Positions 9,247 through 17,584 of a DNA stretch of 42,882 bases are shown here, piece by piece. The notes below the pieces were generated by a model. That model worked only from the letters and a program-made list of their open reading frames with translations. It did no database searches and was not told where the DNA came from. The translations under genes and the position numbers were made by a program. Numbering within the stretch: the stretch's first letter is position 1; each line of letters opens with the position of its first letter. The stretch is from Hyphomicrobium sp. (GTDB lineage: Bacteria; Pseudomonadota; Alphaproteobacteria; Rhizobiales; Hyphomicrobiaceae), in contig JABFRT010000056.1 in NCBI GenBank assembly GCA_013141015.1, forward strand, positions 1 through 42,882. The letters run 5' to 3'.

Positions 9247-9274
9247 TGCAGCCGGTTCTTCACGGCCGGCTGCA
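9247..9274. repeat. Perfect 9-bp inverted repeat (hairpin)
   Basis: TGCAGCCGG (9247-9255) and CCGGCTGCA (9266-9274) form a perfect stem with a 10-base loop. It ends 26 bases before the proposed TTG start at 9301 in the gap between divergent genes. No T-run follows, so it is more likely a leader-RNA structure or binding site than a terminator. It lies in a 240-base gap where I see nothing else. Confidence 0.5.
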
Positions 9275-9300
9275 GGCATTTCAAAGGGGGTGGATACGCA

Positions 9301-10284
9301 TTGTCCGGCAACTTCGCTGCTGTTGACTTCGTGGGCGATAGCGACCACAAAACACTGGCAAGACCAACCCAAATCTGTGGTCTGAGATCTGCACTGCAAC
9401 CGCGAATTTCGGGGACGGACGCGTTGAAACTGCCATTCGCCGATGATTTGCCACAGTCCGTTCGCCGGCTTGGCCGTTCGATCCTCGGCGGAGGCGCGCG
9501 GCGCGATATGGCCGCTACGATCGAGCACCTCGCGCACCTGCAGTATTATCCGAATGCTGATTTTCGCCGGTCGCATCACACCCTCGCCAACTTGCGCAAC
9601 CGCCACCTCGGCGAAACGTGCGTCATCATCGGTAACGGCCCGAGCCTCAAAGGCATGGACCTGCGGCAACTGAGTTTCGCCAAAACGTTCTGCATGAACC
9701 GCGGCTATCTGCTGTGGAACGAGGCAGGGCTGACCCCCGACTACTTTGTTGCGGTCAACGATCTGGTCATCGAACAATTCCACCACGAAATCGCGCAACT
9801 CAGCTGTCCACTTTTCATTCCGTGGCGCCACCGCCGCCATTTCCCTGCCTGCAATCGCGCAACATTCATCGAAATGCGCTGGCAGCGGCGGTTTTTCGGG
9901 AATGTCAGTTCGGGGCTTTGGCCGGGCGCAACGGTGACGTTCGCAACACTGCAACTGGCGTTCCACATGGGTTTTGCAAAGGCCATTCTGATCGGTGTTG
10001 ATCACCGCTTTGCAGTCGATGGCCCAGCGCATCTTGAAGTTCTGCAACAAGACGATGACCTCAGCCACTTTTCAACCAACTACTTTGGCCGGGGCGTGCG
10101 TTGGAATCTCCCGGACCTATTGCAGTCCGAATATGCCTACTGTTTGGCAAAGGCCGCCTACGAACAAGACGGCCGGATTGTCATCGATGCAACCAAGGGC
10201 GGACATCTCGAGGTGTTCCCCAAAATGTCGTTGGAAGAGGCTGCGCGCGCACCGCTCCCGCCCAAACAATCGACCGGGAATTGA
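9301..10284 (+). CDS. DUF115/MptE-like protein resembling GT42 sialyltransferases
   Basis: A 327-residue protein whose core (from about residue 85) contains CVIIGNGPSLKGMDLRQL and a CMNRGYLLW strand. It also has TPDYFVAVND, and SGLWPGATVTFATLQLA leading into ILIGVDHRF. This order is that of the MptE-like/DUF115 fold. The GNGPSL loop and SG-containing middle segment also recall GT42 CMP-sialic acid transferases such as the Campylobacter Cst enzymes. That is recalled family knowledge, not a search result. The TTG at 9301 has a purine-rich AAGGGGG before it. An ATG at 9508 would still keep the whole conserved domain, so the start is uncertain. It is followed 6 bases later by a GT2 gene, supporting a role in glycan assembly, perhaps using the CMP-sugar made by the enzyme at 3041-3724. 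Confidence 0.75.
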   Translation: MSGNFAAVDFVGDSDHKTLARPTQICGLRSALQPRISGTDALKLPFADDLPQSVRRLGRSILGGGARRDMAATIEHLAHLQYYPNADFRRSHHTLANLRNRHLGETCVIIGNGPSLKGMDLRQLSFAKTFCMNRGYLLWNEAGLTPDYFVAVNDLVIEQFHHEIAQLSCPLFIPWRHRRHFPACNRATFIEMRWQRRFFGNVSSGLWPGATVTFATLQLAFHMGFAKAILIGVDHRFAVDGPAHLEVLQQDDDLSHFSTNYFGRGVRWNLPDLLQSEYAYCLAKAAYEQDGRIVIDATKGGHLEVFPKMSLEEAARAPLPPKQSTGN

Positions 10285-10290
10285 TGGGCG

Positions 10291-11181
10291 ATGCATGTCA
10301 GCATCGTGATGGCGACCAAGAATGCCCGGCGCTTTCTGCAGGAAGCGCTCGATAGCATTCCGGCCGCATTCGGTACGCCCAACGCCAAATATGAGGTGCT
10401 TGTCGCCGATGCATCATCCAGCGATTCCACGCTAGACATTGCCAGGGCAAACGCTGCAGTGCGCATCGTCTCGCATACGGACTCCGGTATCTACGACGGC
10501 ATGAACCGGGCCATCGCAGCGGCCAAGGGCGACGCGATACTTATTCTGAACAGTGACGATACGTTGTTGCCCGAGGCATTGGGGCAAGCGGTTGCGGCGC
10601 TCAAGCGAAACACCAGTGCAGCGTTCGTCAGCGGCACCGCGATATTTGGTGAAAGCGTTGCCAACGCGCGGCACCGCCAGCACCGCGGACCATTGTCTGT
10701 CGAAGGCGCGATGTTCGGAGTTCCAGCGATCAATGCCCGGCTGTTTCGCACAGCTGTCGTCCGCACTGCGGGCGAATTGCAAACCGGTACTGGACTTGCT
10801 GCAGACCGTGACTGGTTGCTGCGTGTAGCGGCCATTGCGGGGCACGGATTGGCGCTCGACCGGCCAATGTATTTCTATCGCAGCCACAGTGGATCGCACA
10901 CGCTGGATAGCAGCTTAGCCGGCCGCCGTCGCGTCTACGCCGCCGAGCACCGGTTCGCCAGTGATATGATCGCACGCACCGGCCCGGAAGACCGCTTGCA
11001 CGCACTGGCCCGGTCATCGCGCGCCGTCGCCGCGATGAAACTGCGCACAACGCAGCCCGGCGCTGAAGACGGGAGCGATCCGGCTTTCATCAAGGCAGAC
11101 TTAAAAGGCGTTGGAATGGTCGATCTGGTGCGCGGAATAAAACTGGCGGCACGGTGGCGGGGCCACTTGGCCGGGTGGTAG
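10291..11181 (+). CDS. Family 2 glycosyltransferase
   Basis: A 296-residue GT-A glycosyltransferase beginning VSIVMATKNARRFLQEALDS, as in small GT2 proteins. VLVADASSSDST and IYDGMNRAIAAAKGD follow, then LNSDDTLLPEAL with the metal-binding DD and ATGTGLAADRDWLLR-like residues near the catalytic base. PMYFYRSHSGSHT marks the end of the domain. The start ATG at 10291 lies 6 bases beyond the stop of the upstream MptE-like gene, and the two are probably one transcript. The remaining 60 residues are basic and helix-prone. The donor sugar is unknown. The EvaluateNMNRA-like DGMNRAI pattern is common in WcaA/WbbB-type O-antigen and capsule transferases. Confidence 0.87.
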   Translation: MHVSIVMATKNARRFLQEALDSIPAAFGTPNAKYEVLVADASSSDSTLDIARANAAVRIVSHTDSGIYDGMNRAIAAAKGDAILILNSDDTLLPEALGQAVAALKRNTSAAFVSGTAIFGESVANARHRQHRGPLSVEGAMFGVPAINARLFRTAVVRTAGELQTGTGLAADRDWLLRVAAIAGHGLALDRPMYFYRSHSGSHTLDSSLAGRRRVYAAEHRFASDMIARTGPEDRLHALARSSRAVAAMKLRTTQPGAEDGSDPAFIKADLKGVGMVDLVRGIKLAARWRGHLAGW

Positions 11182-11243
11182 GGGCCCACAACCTGAAGAT
11201 CAAAAGCGGCCCTGCTTCAGGCCGTCACCCGCTTAGGGTGAAA

Positions 11244-11320
11244 TGGTACCGCCTCCCCGGATCGAACGGGGGACCTCTGGTTCCACAAACCAGCGTTCTA
11301 ACCAGCTGAACTAAGGCGGC
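11244..11320 (-). tRNA. tRNA-His (anticodon GTG), CCA encoded
   Basis: Read on the minus strand, the 77 bases fold as a full cloverleaf. The acceptor stem is GCCGCCT/AGGCGGT (a G-T pair at position 1-72), and the D stem is GTTC/GAAC. The anticodon stem CTGGT/ACCAG encloses the loop TTGTGGA with anticodon GTG, and the T stem CCCCG/CGGGG encloses TTCGATC. The discriminator is A73 and the CCA end is encoded. The base before G1 is T, so the usual extra G-1 of tRNA-His is not encoded. A73 without G-1 is the known pattern of many Alphaproteobacteria with a divergent HisRS. Confidence 0.96.
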
Positions 11321-11930
11321 ATTTAGCACGTTTGGGGGTCGGGGTGGTTGGGACCCTCAGGATCTTTCACACCCTTAAACCGGCAAACCCAGCACAAGGG
11401 CCGGGGCCGTGCTTATATAAGCCCCACCGGCACGGGCGCAACACCTATCAGCGAACAATTTTGCACCGCGACAAGAGCGACTGGGGCCAGGAGCCGGGAC
11501 GGGCATGAGGGTGCTCGAACATATTTCGCGGCAGAAACTCCGTTTCCTGTAGCCGGGGCGGCCGGAGTGCAAAGTGCGGCAAAGGCGCCGATAGCCCTGC
11601 CAGAACTCCCCTCCCCCCCAGACCAGCCCACTCCTTGTGTGCCTGGTGAGCAGAATGTTGATCGCGCATCGCCGGACAAACATTCGACCGTATCCGCCGG
11701 ATGTGCTCAAGGTTGTGCTTGATTTGCAGGCGACAATCGTGGACCCCTAAGGCATTACGACCGGGTCCGGTCTCGCGTGGCTCCGTCACATCGTGCAGAC
11801 GGACTCATCCGAGATAGCGTCTTGTGGGGAATTGCACACACGGCCGGCACAATCGCGAATGGCACCGCCTTATTTTCTGCCTATCGTTCTACGCACTATT
11901 GTTTGGCACTGTATATATTGGACTGGATTG
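11321..11930. other. Long region without a supported gene
   Basis: About 610 bases between the tRNA and the protease start. Several overlapping open frames exist on both strands (for example 11348-11722 plus and 11375-11710 minus), but none has a recognisable domain, a good ribosome-binding site or plausible composition. The tRNA promoter should lie just right of 11320 on the minus strand. The protease promoter should lie near 11800-11920, where an A/T-rich stretch (about 11905-11925) occurs. No RNA gene is recognised. Confidence 0.5.
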
Positions 11931-14192
11931 ATGGGGATCAAGCGCGCAATCGGACCGGGACACACCCCTCAGCGGCGGCAGCCTCTAACAGGCCGTGCCT
12001 TGCGCGCGACTTTACTTGCAATTGGCAGCCTGACGTTTAGCCCCGCAAGCGATGCGGTCTTTTCGATTGCGACAGGGCCCGCCACCGGAAATTGCCACAT
12101 CCCGTCCGCCCAGATTTTCCGCTCCAACACCGCCTGCGCGGACGACGATCGCGACGAAGGCGAGCGGATGTTCAAAGAGTCACTTGAGCGGCAGAAAGAA
12201 GCGGAAGAAAACCGCCGCGAAGCCGAGGAGCGTCAACGCGAAGTCGCAGCAAAACAGCGTGAAGCTGAAGAACGTCAACGCGAAGCTGCAGCAAAACAGC
12301 GTGAAGCTGAAGAACGTCAACGCGAAGCTGCAGCAAAACAGCGCGAAGCTGAAGAACGTCAACGCGAAACCGAGAACACGCGGCGCGCCCAAGACCAACA
12401 GGTCGAGCAGGCGCGCCAAGCTCCGAGCCGAGCCAACACTGAGCAACAGCAAAGCCGCACAAACAACGACACGCCAGCCAACACGGCCAAGAGCGGCGAC
12501 AACGGCGACACGCCCCGGGCCCGCGATCAAGCTGATCGCTCCGAAAAGCCAGAGAAATCAAACAACCGCGGCCAATCCGAAAAATCCCAGCAGTCAAAAG
12601 ACAAGGATAAACCGGACAAAACAAAGCGCGCTGACGACGTTCCGCAAGGCCCGCCCGCAACCGTCGAAAAATGGTTGAAGCAGGTCTTCGCGCCGAAGGC
12701 GCCTGAAGATGATAAGGGCGAAGCGCCTTCGGCTGATAACGGCTCAAAAGGCAAGTCTGACGATTACAAGCGGGCGGATGGCAAGTCTACAGGCGCCCAA
12801 CAGGGAAGCGACAAGCAGGGAACGGGCAAGAAGTCCGAGACTGCAAAGACCGCAGAGTCCAAGCCGGGCAAGACCAAGCCACCCGTAGACAAAAAAAATG
12901 GAAAGGGCGGCAGCCCCCCGCCCAACGACTTGCTTGATGTTCCGATGCCAGAGGTCTTGGCGGTCAACGCATCACGCCAAACGGTTGACCGGGCGAAAGC
13001 CCTCGGCTTCAAAGCAACGGCCCCGACGGCGTTCTCGAACCTCAATTTCGCCGTAACGCGCCTGTTGCCGCCAGAAGGTATGAGTGCCGCACAAGCGCAA
13101 GCTTTGTTGACCCGCGAACTGCCGTCAGCGGCCTTCGCGCCGAACCAAAAATACCGGATCTACAAAACGGCGAGCAGCCCCCGCACACTGCCGGCCGGAA
13201 CCCGCGCTGCCAACCTCACGCCGGGAGCAATGGCCTGTGGCGACGACCGCTGCTTTGGCCGCGACATCATCGGCTGGAAGCCGGAACTGCATAGCTGTGT
13301 GTCCGGCGTCAAAATCGGCGTCATTGACACGTCTATAGATACCAGCCACCCGGCTTTCGCGCGCAAGAAACTGGAACTCAAACACTTCGGCCGCGAAGGC
13401 GCGCGCGGGCCCGACTGGCATGGCACCGGAATAGCCGCTTTGCTCGCCGGTGATGCTTCGAGCGGCACGCCTGGACTGGTTCCAGACGCCAACTTCTTTG
13501 TCGCCGATATTTTCCATGCCGACGCTGATAACGAACCGGCAAGCGATACGGTCAGCATGTTGCGCGCCTTTGATTGGCTTGAAGCCAAGGGCGTGAAGGT
13601 CATCAACATGAGCCTTTCTGGCCCTGCTGATGACCTCATTCGCAAGGCTGTCGAACAATTGGCCGCCAAAGGCATTTTGATGGTGGCCGCGGCCGGCAAC
13701 GAAGGCCCACATGCGGGTCCCAGCTATCCTGCAGCCTACGATCAAGTCATCGCCGTTACTGCTGTCAGCAAGGACTTGCAGAACTACCGCTATGCCAATC
13801 GCGGCTCATATATCGACGTTGCGGCACCCGGCGTTTCGATCTGGACGGCGCTGCCCGGGGCGCAGGGCGGCTATCATTCGGGAACATCATTCGCGACGCC
13901 CTACGTGACAGCCGCGCTTGCCGCGATTTACCCGCGACTGGCGGCCAAAACACAAAGTGAAGCGCTCCGTATGATCAGCTATAAAGATCTCGGCACTCCA
14001 GGCCCAGACCCGGTCTATGGACAGGGCCTGCTGGTCGCGCCGGTCACCTGTGGTGCCGGTCTCATTGCCAACACTCCCGGAGCCAAGAACGGATTGCTTG
14101 GCGGCCAGAATGCGGCATCCAATACACCTGCACCGGCCAATCAACCCGTTGAGATGTTGCCCTGGCTCAGCTTCCAGAATTCCAGCAATTGA
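11931..14192 (+). CDS. Secreted subtilisin-like S8 serine protease with coiled-coil and basic linker
   Basis: A 753-residue protein. From the ATG at 11931 an export signal (RALRATLLAIGSLTF, cleavage near SDA) is followed by a charged coiled coil of 14-residue repeats (about residues 83-150). A long Lys/Glu/Asp/Pro-rich, probably disordered linker runs to about 340, and then a short conserved pre-domain. The C-terminal S8 domain has its catalytic triad at Asp466 (VIDTSID), His497 (DWHGTG) and Ser653 (SGTSFATP), with the oxyanion Asn region AAAGNEG. The open frame extends to 11793, but that extension is not signal-like. It is probably periplasmic or surface-located. It converges on an anti-sigma/ECF gene pair, so a link to envelope stress is possible but unproven. 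Confidence 0.88.
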   Translation: MGIKRAIGPGHTPQRRQPLTGRALRATLLAIGSLTFSPASDAVFSIATGPATGNCHIPSAQIFRSNTACADDDRDEGERMFKESLERQKEAEENRREAEERQREVAAKQREAEERQREAAAKQREAEERQREAAAKQREAEERQRETENTRRAQDQQVEQARQAPSRANTEQQQSRTNNDTPANTAKSGDNGDTPRARDQADRSEKPEKSNNRGQSEKSQQSKDKDKPDKTKRADDVPQGPPATVEKWLKQVFAPKAPEDDKGEAPSADNGSKGKSDDYKRADGKSTGAQQGSDKQGTGKKSETAKTAESKPGKTKPPVDKKNGKGGSPPPNDLLDVPMPEVLAVNASRQTVDRAKALGFKATAPTAFSNLNFAVTRLLPPEGMSAAQAQALLTRELPSAAFAPNQKYRIYKTASSPRTLPAGTRAANLTPGAMACGDDRCFGRDIIGWKPELHSCVSGVKIGVIDTSIDTSHPAFARKKLELKHFGREGARGPDWHGTGIAALLAGDASSGTPGLVPDANFFVADIFHADADNEPASDTVSMLRAFDWLEAKGVKVINMSLSGPADDLIRKAVEQLAAKGILMVAAAGNEGPHAGPSYPAAYDQVIAVTAVSKDLQNYRYANRGSYIDVAAPGVSIWTALPGAQGGYHSGTSFATPYVTAALAAIYPRLAAKTQSEALRMISYKDLGTPGPDPVYGQGLLVAPVTCGAGLIANTPGAKNGLLGGQNAASNTPAPANQPVEMLPWLSFQNSSN
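12219..12368 (+). repeat. 42-bp tandem repeat encoding a 14-residue coiled-coil unit
   Basis: Units start at 12219 (slightly diverged), 12261, 12303 and 12345 (partial). Units two and three differ by a single base. Each encodes EAEERQREAAAKQR, exactly two heptads, so the array lengthens a coiled coil in register. The near-identity at DNA level points to recent expansion by slippage or recombination. Confidence 0.92.
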
Positions 14193-14290
14193 ACTGAAAC
14201 GGCCCGGCACGGAACGTCCCATCGACGGGGGCATGATGCTGCGCTCATCGCCATCTGTTGACGTTCGAGCGGCCGCCACACAAAACGAAA

Positions 14291-14318
14291 CGCGCACCAC
14301 AAGGGATGCGCGCTTTTT
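14291..14318 (+). terminator. Rho-independent terminator after the S8 protease gene
   Basis: CGCGCA (14291-14296) pairs with TGCGCG (14307-14312) around a 10-base loop and is followed by CTTTTT. It lies about 100 bases after the protease stop codon and before the convergent anti-sigma gene. Confidence 0.7.
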
Positions 14319-14366
14319 GTTCGTCAGTGCCGATATATATTTCAGTTTTGCGCCGCGTTGCTGCCG

Positions 14367-15185
14367 TTATGGCGCGCCCCAACCGCCCTTAAGCAGACGT
14401 GCCTCAACGTCGGTCGACAGCACGTCGCCTGATATCAACCGGTCTACCGCGGCCTCAATCTTGGCCGGCGTGTTCTTACCAGCTGGCTTGATCTCATCCG
14501 CGCGATCCTGTTTGGACGCAAACGAAAGGTGTTCTTCGACGCGCCATTGGCCCGCGCCCTCCCGGCACGCCACACCGCCAAATGCACTGGCCGCCCCACG
14601 TTCTATCACGTATTGCCGGCAATAACCGCGAAGGGCTGTCGCGAACGTGAACACCGGTTTGATTGCCACGGCAGAGCCTGCAATTTCGCTGACCAACGTT
14701 GCCCCGCTGATCGTTCCGTCCAGCGCAGACGCGAGTTGCGGACCAGCAACCCGTTTGCCAGCGCCTGCGTCGAGGACTGCGAAATCACCGCCGCCGCTCA
14801 CCGGTTGCTGATTTAAAAACGAAACGACGCCAGTGCCAGCAATCAGCAGCGACACGCAAGCCGCGGCCAACATCCAGCTTGGCTGAGCCGCAATCGCCGG
14901 CCGCGCACGGCGCTTTGACTCGAGCTGGATGATCCTGGCGTTGCCAAGACTCGCGGCAGTAGCCAGAGGTGCCTTCATAACCGTGTCGATCAATCGCTGC
15001 GGCACCGGCTCCCGCATCGGCTGATCGAATAATCCAGCCAAGTGTTTACCGGTCTTGGCAAAGATGGCCAGCCGTTGTGCACCCTCAGGCGAGCGCGCCA
15101 CATAAGCCGCAATTCGCGCATGGTCATCGCCACTCAATTCACCGTCAGCAAAGGCCATAAGCATTTCTTCGGAAACCTCACTCAT
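14367..15185 (-). CDS. Anti-sigma factor, membrane-anchored
   Basis: A 272-residue protein whose start overlaps the stop of the ECF sigma gene by four bases (ATGA), the classic sigma/anti-sigma arrangement. The N-terminal 60 residues match the cytoplasmic anti-sigma domain (EEMLMAFADGELSGDDHARI and VARSPEGAQRLAIF) but lack the HxxxCxxC zinc motif, so it is a zinc-free type. A single transmembrane helix (LAAACVSLLIAGTGVVSFL) sits at about residues 105-125. The C-terminal half, in the periplasm, has two cysteines about 14-20 residues apart that could form a disulfide, in a domain I do not recognise. It should hold the sigma factor inactive at the membrane until a periplasmic signal arrives. The S8 protease encoded opposite is a speculative candidate for the sensor side. 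Confidence 0.85.
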   Translation of the reverse strand: MSEVSEEMLMAFADGELSGDDHARIAAYVARSPEGAQRLAIFAKTGKHLAGLFDQPMREPVPQRLIDTVMKAPLATAASLGNARIIQLESKRRARPAIAAQPSWMLAAACVSLLIAGTGVVSFLNQQPVSGGGDFAVLDAGAGKRVAGPQLASALDGTISGATLVSEIAGSAVAIKPVFTFATALRGYCRQYVIERGAASAFGGVACREGAGQWRVEEHLSFASKQDRADEIKPAGKNTPAKIEAAVDRLISGDVLSTDVEARLLKGGWGAP

Positions 15186-15712
15186 GACTCGCCTCCGTTT
15201 GAAAGCAGCACCGGCTCGTCGCCGCCTGCTCCCATGACTGCGTGCAATGTCTTGCGCGCCCGCGCTAACCGGCTCATCACCGTTCCAATCGGAATTCCAA
15301 GGGCGTCAGCCGCATCTTTGTATGACATGCCATCAATGCAGACATGAGCGATGACCAGTTGCTGATCGGCCGGCAACTCTGCGATGCTTTTCGAGACGGC
15401 CTGCAGCGTCAAGCGGCTCTCGGTCACGTCGCGGCCATCGGAACCAACGAGGTCAATGGCCGTATCGACGTCGATCACTTCGCCGCGGACTTTGGTGGCT
15501 CTCAATCGGTCGAACCACAGGTTTTGCGCGATACGGTACATCCAACTATCCAGTCGCGTTCCCGGTTGCCATTGATCGGCACTCGCCAAGGCGCGAGCGC
15601 ACGTGTCCTGGACAAGATCATCCGCCTTGTCCAAGCTTCCAGTTAGAGCGTAAGAAAACCGCCGCAGCCGCGGCAGCAACTCCACCATCCGGTTCCGGAT
15701 GTCATCAGACAA
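15182..15712 (-). CDS. ECF RNA polymerase sigma factor
   Basis: A 176-residue group 4 sigma-70 factor. Region 2 is visible as LPRLRRFSYALTGSLDKADDLVQDTCARAL and SWMYRIAQNLWFDRLR (residues about 12-75). Region 4 appears as IAELPADQQLVIAHVCIDGMSYKDAADAL, then IPIGTVMSRLARARKTL (about 110-160). No C-terminal extension is present. The chosen start is a TTG at 15712, eight codons before the next ATG, because it gives the usual SDDIRN opening and follows a G-rich ribosome-binding site. The anti-sigma gene overlaps it. A candidate self-recognised promoter lies at 15739-15768. Confidence 0.9.
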   Translation of the reverse strand: MSDDIRNRMVELLPRLRRFSYALTGSLDKADDLVQDTCARALASADQWQPGTRLDSWMYRIAQNLWFDRLRATKVRGEVIDVDTAIDLVGSDGRDVTESRLTLQAVSKSIAELPADQQLVIAHVCIDGMSYKDAADALGIPIGTVMSRLARARKTLHAVMGAGGDEPVLLSNGGES

Positions 15713-15738
15713 AGGCGCTTCCCCCCGCCAGCCATTGA

Positions 15739-15768
15739 GATAACGCTGCTGTCATCAGCTTATTCCCC
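15739..15768 (-). promoter_or_regulatory. Candidate ECF-type promoter for the sigma/anti-sigma operon
   Basis: On the minus strand GGGGAATAA (15760-15768) is followed by CGTTATC (15739-15745), with 16 bases between GGAAT and CGTT. This matches the general alphaproteobacterial ECF pattern (GGAA-type -35, CGTT -10) and sits 27 bases upstream of the sigma start. No equally good copy was found before the protease. The rest of the 317-base gap (15713-16029) holds nothing I can support. Confidence 0.5.
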
Positions 15769-16029
15769 GAGACTGCCATTTGATTGATAGAACTGTTTCT
15801 TATTGGCGACCCAGACCCTGGCCAAATGTTGTCGGCTCGTTTGCTCGCGCACTTGGCCGCACGGGAAGCCCGGCATAACGATCCACAGACAGATAGTTAA
15901 GCACCGATATTCCGGCTGCAGCGCGGACAGCGGTGCCTCACGAAGCGCCCCCGGCCTCCGCTCTACAGAATCGCGTAGACGATTAGAACATATAGCGCTA
16001 ACACTCTATGACAATTGGCAAAATTACAA

Positions 16030-17529
16030 ATGTCGCTCAACGTTTCGCACCCAGGACCTGAGGATCGTCTGCGGGCCTATCGTTCCAGGCTCAAGGATGA
16101 AACCCTTCCGGCTGTCATCATCGATTGCGCAACAGCAACTGTGCTGGCGGCCAATGCTGGCGGCTTGCATGCGCTCGGTTTGACACCAGCAGATCGCCTC
16201 CCTGCCACTCTCGACAGCGCCATGCCGGCAGTGTCTGCTTTGCGCGATCTGTTCCATCGCGGTCTTGCTAAGCCGGTGCTGTGTACACTTGTGATCTGGC
16301 GCCATGGCCGCACCGCCATGAAGCGGTGTGAGATTAGCGCGGCCGATCCGGATTCTGTGTCCCATGCGGCAATTGTCTTCCGGCCTGATGATGACGCAAC
16401 GGATCGCTTGCCACCGGCAGACGGCTCCCCACTGAAACCGGTTACGCTCAATGGCCCGACGGCTGCAAACGATGATTCCCCGGCCCGGATCATTCGCGAC
16501 GACAATGAGACGATGAAAGAAATTGCCCGGCGGATCCGGGAGGGGCAGCGCACCCTTGCCGCCCAATCTCCAATATTTGAGGCTCCTGAATTGAAGGCTC
16601 CAATATTGGAGACTTCCGAAATCGAGGCTGGCACGTTGGCAGTGCCACAGGCGCAGACAGTTACCCAGTTTGACGCTGTGCAACCGTCTATCGACAATCC
16701 GCCAGACGGGATCGGGCCCGATATCCCAGATATTGAAACAACAATCCCGCATACATCATCCTGGGATCGGCCGAACCCGCCCGCGCCTGTGGCACCCGCG
16801 GCGGCGGCGGCACCCAAATCACCCGCTACGCGGAAAATTCCTGTCGATGACATCGCCAAACTCGCTCATGAACTCAAGACGCCTCTCAGCGCTATCGCCG
16901 CTGCATCTGAAATTATGCGCGACGAACGCCTCGGCGCTATGGGCAACGAAAAATACCTAGGATACGCAGCCGACATTCACGACAGCGCCAAGCACGCGCT
17001 CGACGTGATCGCCAGGATGCTTGCAGCAGCGTCCGCCGATGACGAGCCTCACCGTGGACCAGTAGCCTTTGATCTGACCGCGCTCGCCGCGCGCACCATC
17101 TCCGCGCTGCAGCCGCTGGCCACCCAGCGCGGCTTGACGCTTTCTCTTGACGGCGAACCAAACCTGATGCCGGTCCGGGCGAGTGCAACCGCGATCCGCC
17201 AGATCCTGCTTAACTTATTGACCAATGCGCTGAAGTTCACGCCACGTGGTGGCGAAGTCCGCGCCGCCACTGGATACCTGGATGATGGTGCCGTTTATCT
17301 TGTTGTGCGCGACACCGGCGACGGCATGAGCAGCGAGGCTCTGGACCACGTGTTTGACGATGGCCGCGAAAACATGCGGGTCCGGCCAGGCGGGGGACGT
17401 GGCATCGGCTTACAATTGGTCCGCCGCCTTGCTGCCGAGAATGGCGCGGAGTTTGAAATTGACACCGCGCCGGGCAAGGGCACGGTCGTGTTGCTGGCCT
17501 TTGCAAAGGACCTCGTCGGCGGCCATTGA
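16030..17529 (+). CDS. Cytoplasmic PAS-like sensor histidine kinase (PdhS/DivJ/PleC-style)
   Basis: A 499-residue histidine kinase without transmembrane helices. The N-terminal 120 residues look like a PAS domain (VIIDCATATVLAANAGGLHALGL), followed by an acidic, Pro/Ala-rich linker of about 150 residues. The dimerisation domain has the phospho-His280 in LAHELKTPLSAI. Next comes MRDERLGAMGNEKYLGYAAD, a pattern known from the cell-cycle kinases of Alphaproteobacteria. The ATPase domain shows the N box NLLTNALKF, DTGDGM and GRGIGLQLVRR. No response regulator is adjacent, so it is an orphan kinase. By family analogy its partner would be a DivK/PleD-like receiver elsewhere. A TTG at 16015 is an alternative start. 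No clear ribosome-binding site distinguishes them. Confidence 0.85.
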   Translation: MSLNVSHPGPEDRLRAYRSRLKDETLPAVIIDCATATVLAANAGGLHALGLTPADRLPATLDSAMPAVSALRDLFHRGLAKPVLCTLVIWRHGRTAMKRCEISAADPDSVSHAAIVFRPDDDATDRLPPADGSPLKPVTLNGPTAANDDSPARIIRDDNETMKEIARRIREGQRTLAAQSPIFEAPELKAPILETSEIEAGTLAVPQAQTVTQFDAVQPSIDNPPDGIGPDIPDIETTIPHTSSWDRPNPPAPVAPAAAAAPKSPATRKIPVDDIAKLAHELKTPLSAIAAASEIMRDERLGAMGNEKYLGYAADIHDSAKHALDVIARMLAAASADDEPHRGPVAFDLTALAARTISALQPLATQRGLTLSLDGEPNLMPVRASATAIRQILLNLLTNALKFTPRGGEVRAATGYLDDGAVYLVVRDTGDGMSSEALDHVFDDGRENMRVRPGGGRGIGLQLVRRLAAENGAEFEIDTAPGKGTVVLLAFAKDLVGGH

Positions 17530-17584
17530 GACTTTCCGGTATGGCCCAAATGATCGCTGCCCGCACGTAGATAGGCAGTTGAAA

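Noticed and set aside
11192-11221. CCTGAAG/CTTCAGG inverted repeat after the second GT2 gene as a terminator
   Set aside because: Loop of 16 bases and no T-run.
11348-11722. Open frame of 124 codons (plus) and overlapping frames on the minus strand
   Set aside because: No domain, weak start, proline- and glycine-heavy composition, and competing frames on both strands; likely chance in GC-rich DNA.
12172-12747. Long minus-strand frame across the coiled-coil region of the protease
   Set aside because: It mirrors the repetitive codons of the plus-strand repeat; composition is Leu/Arg-repetitive and no domain is seen.
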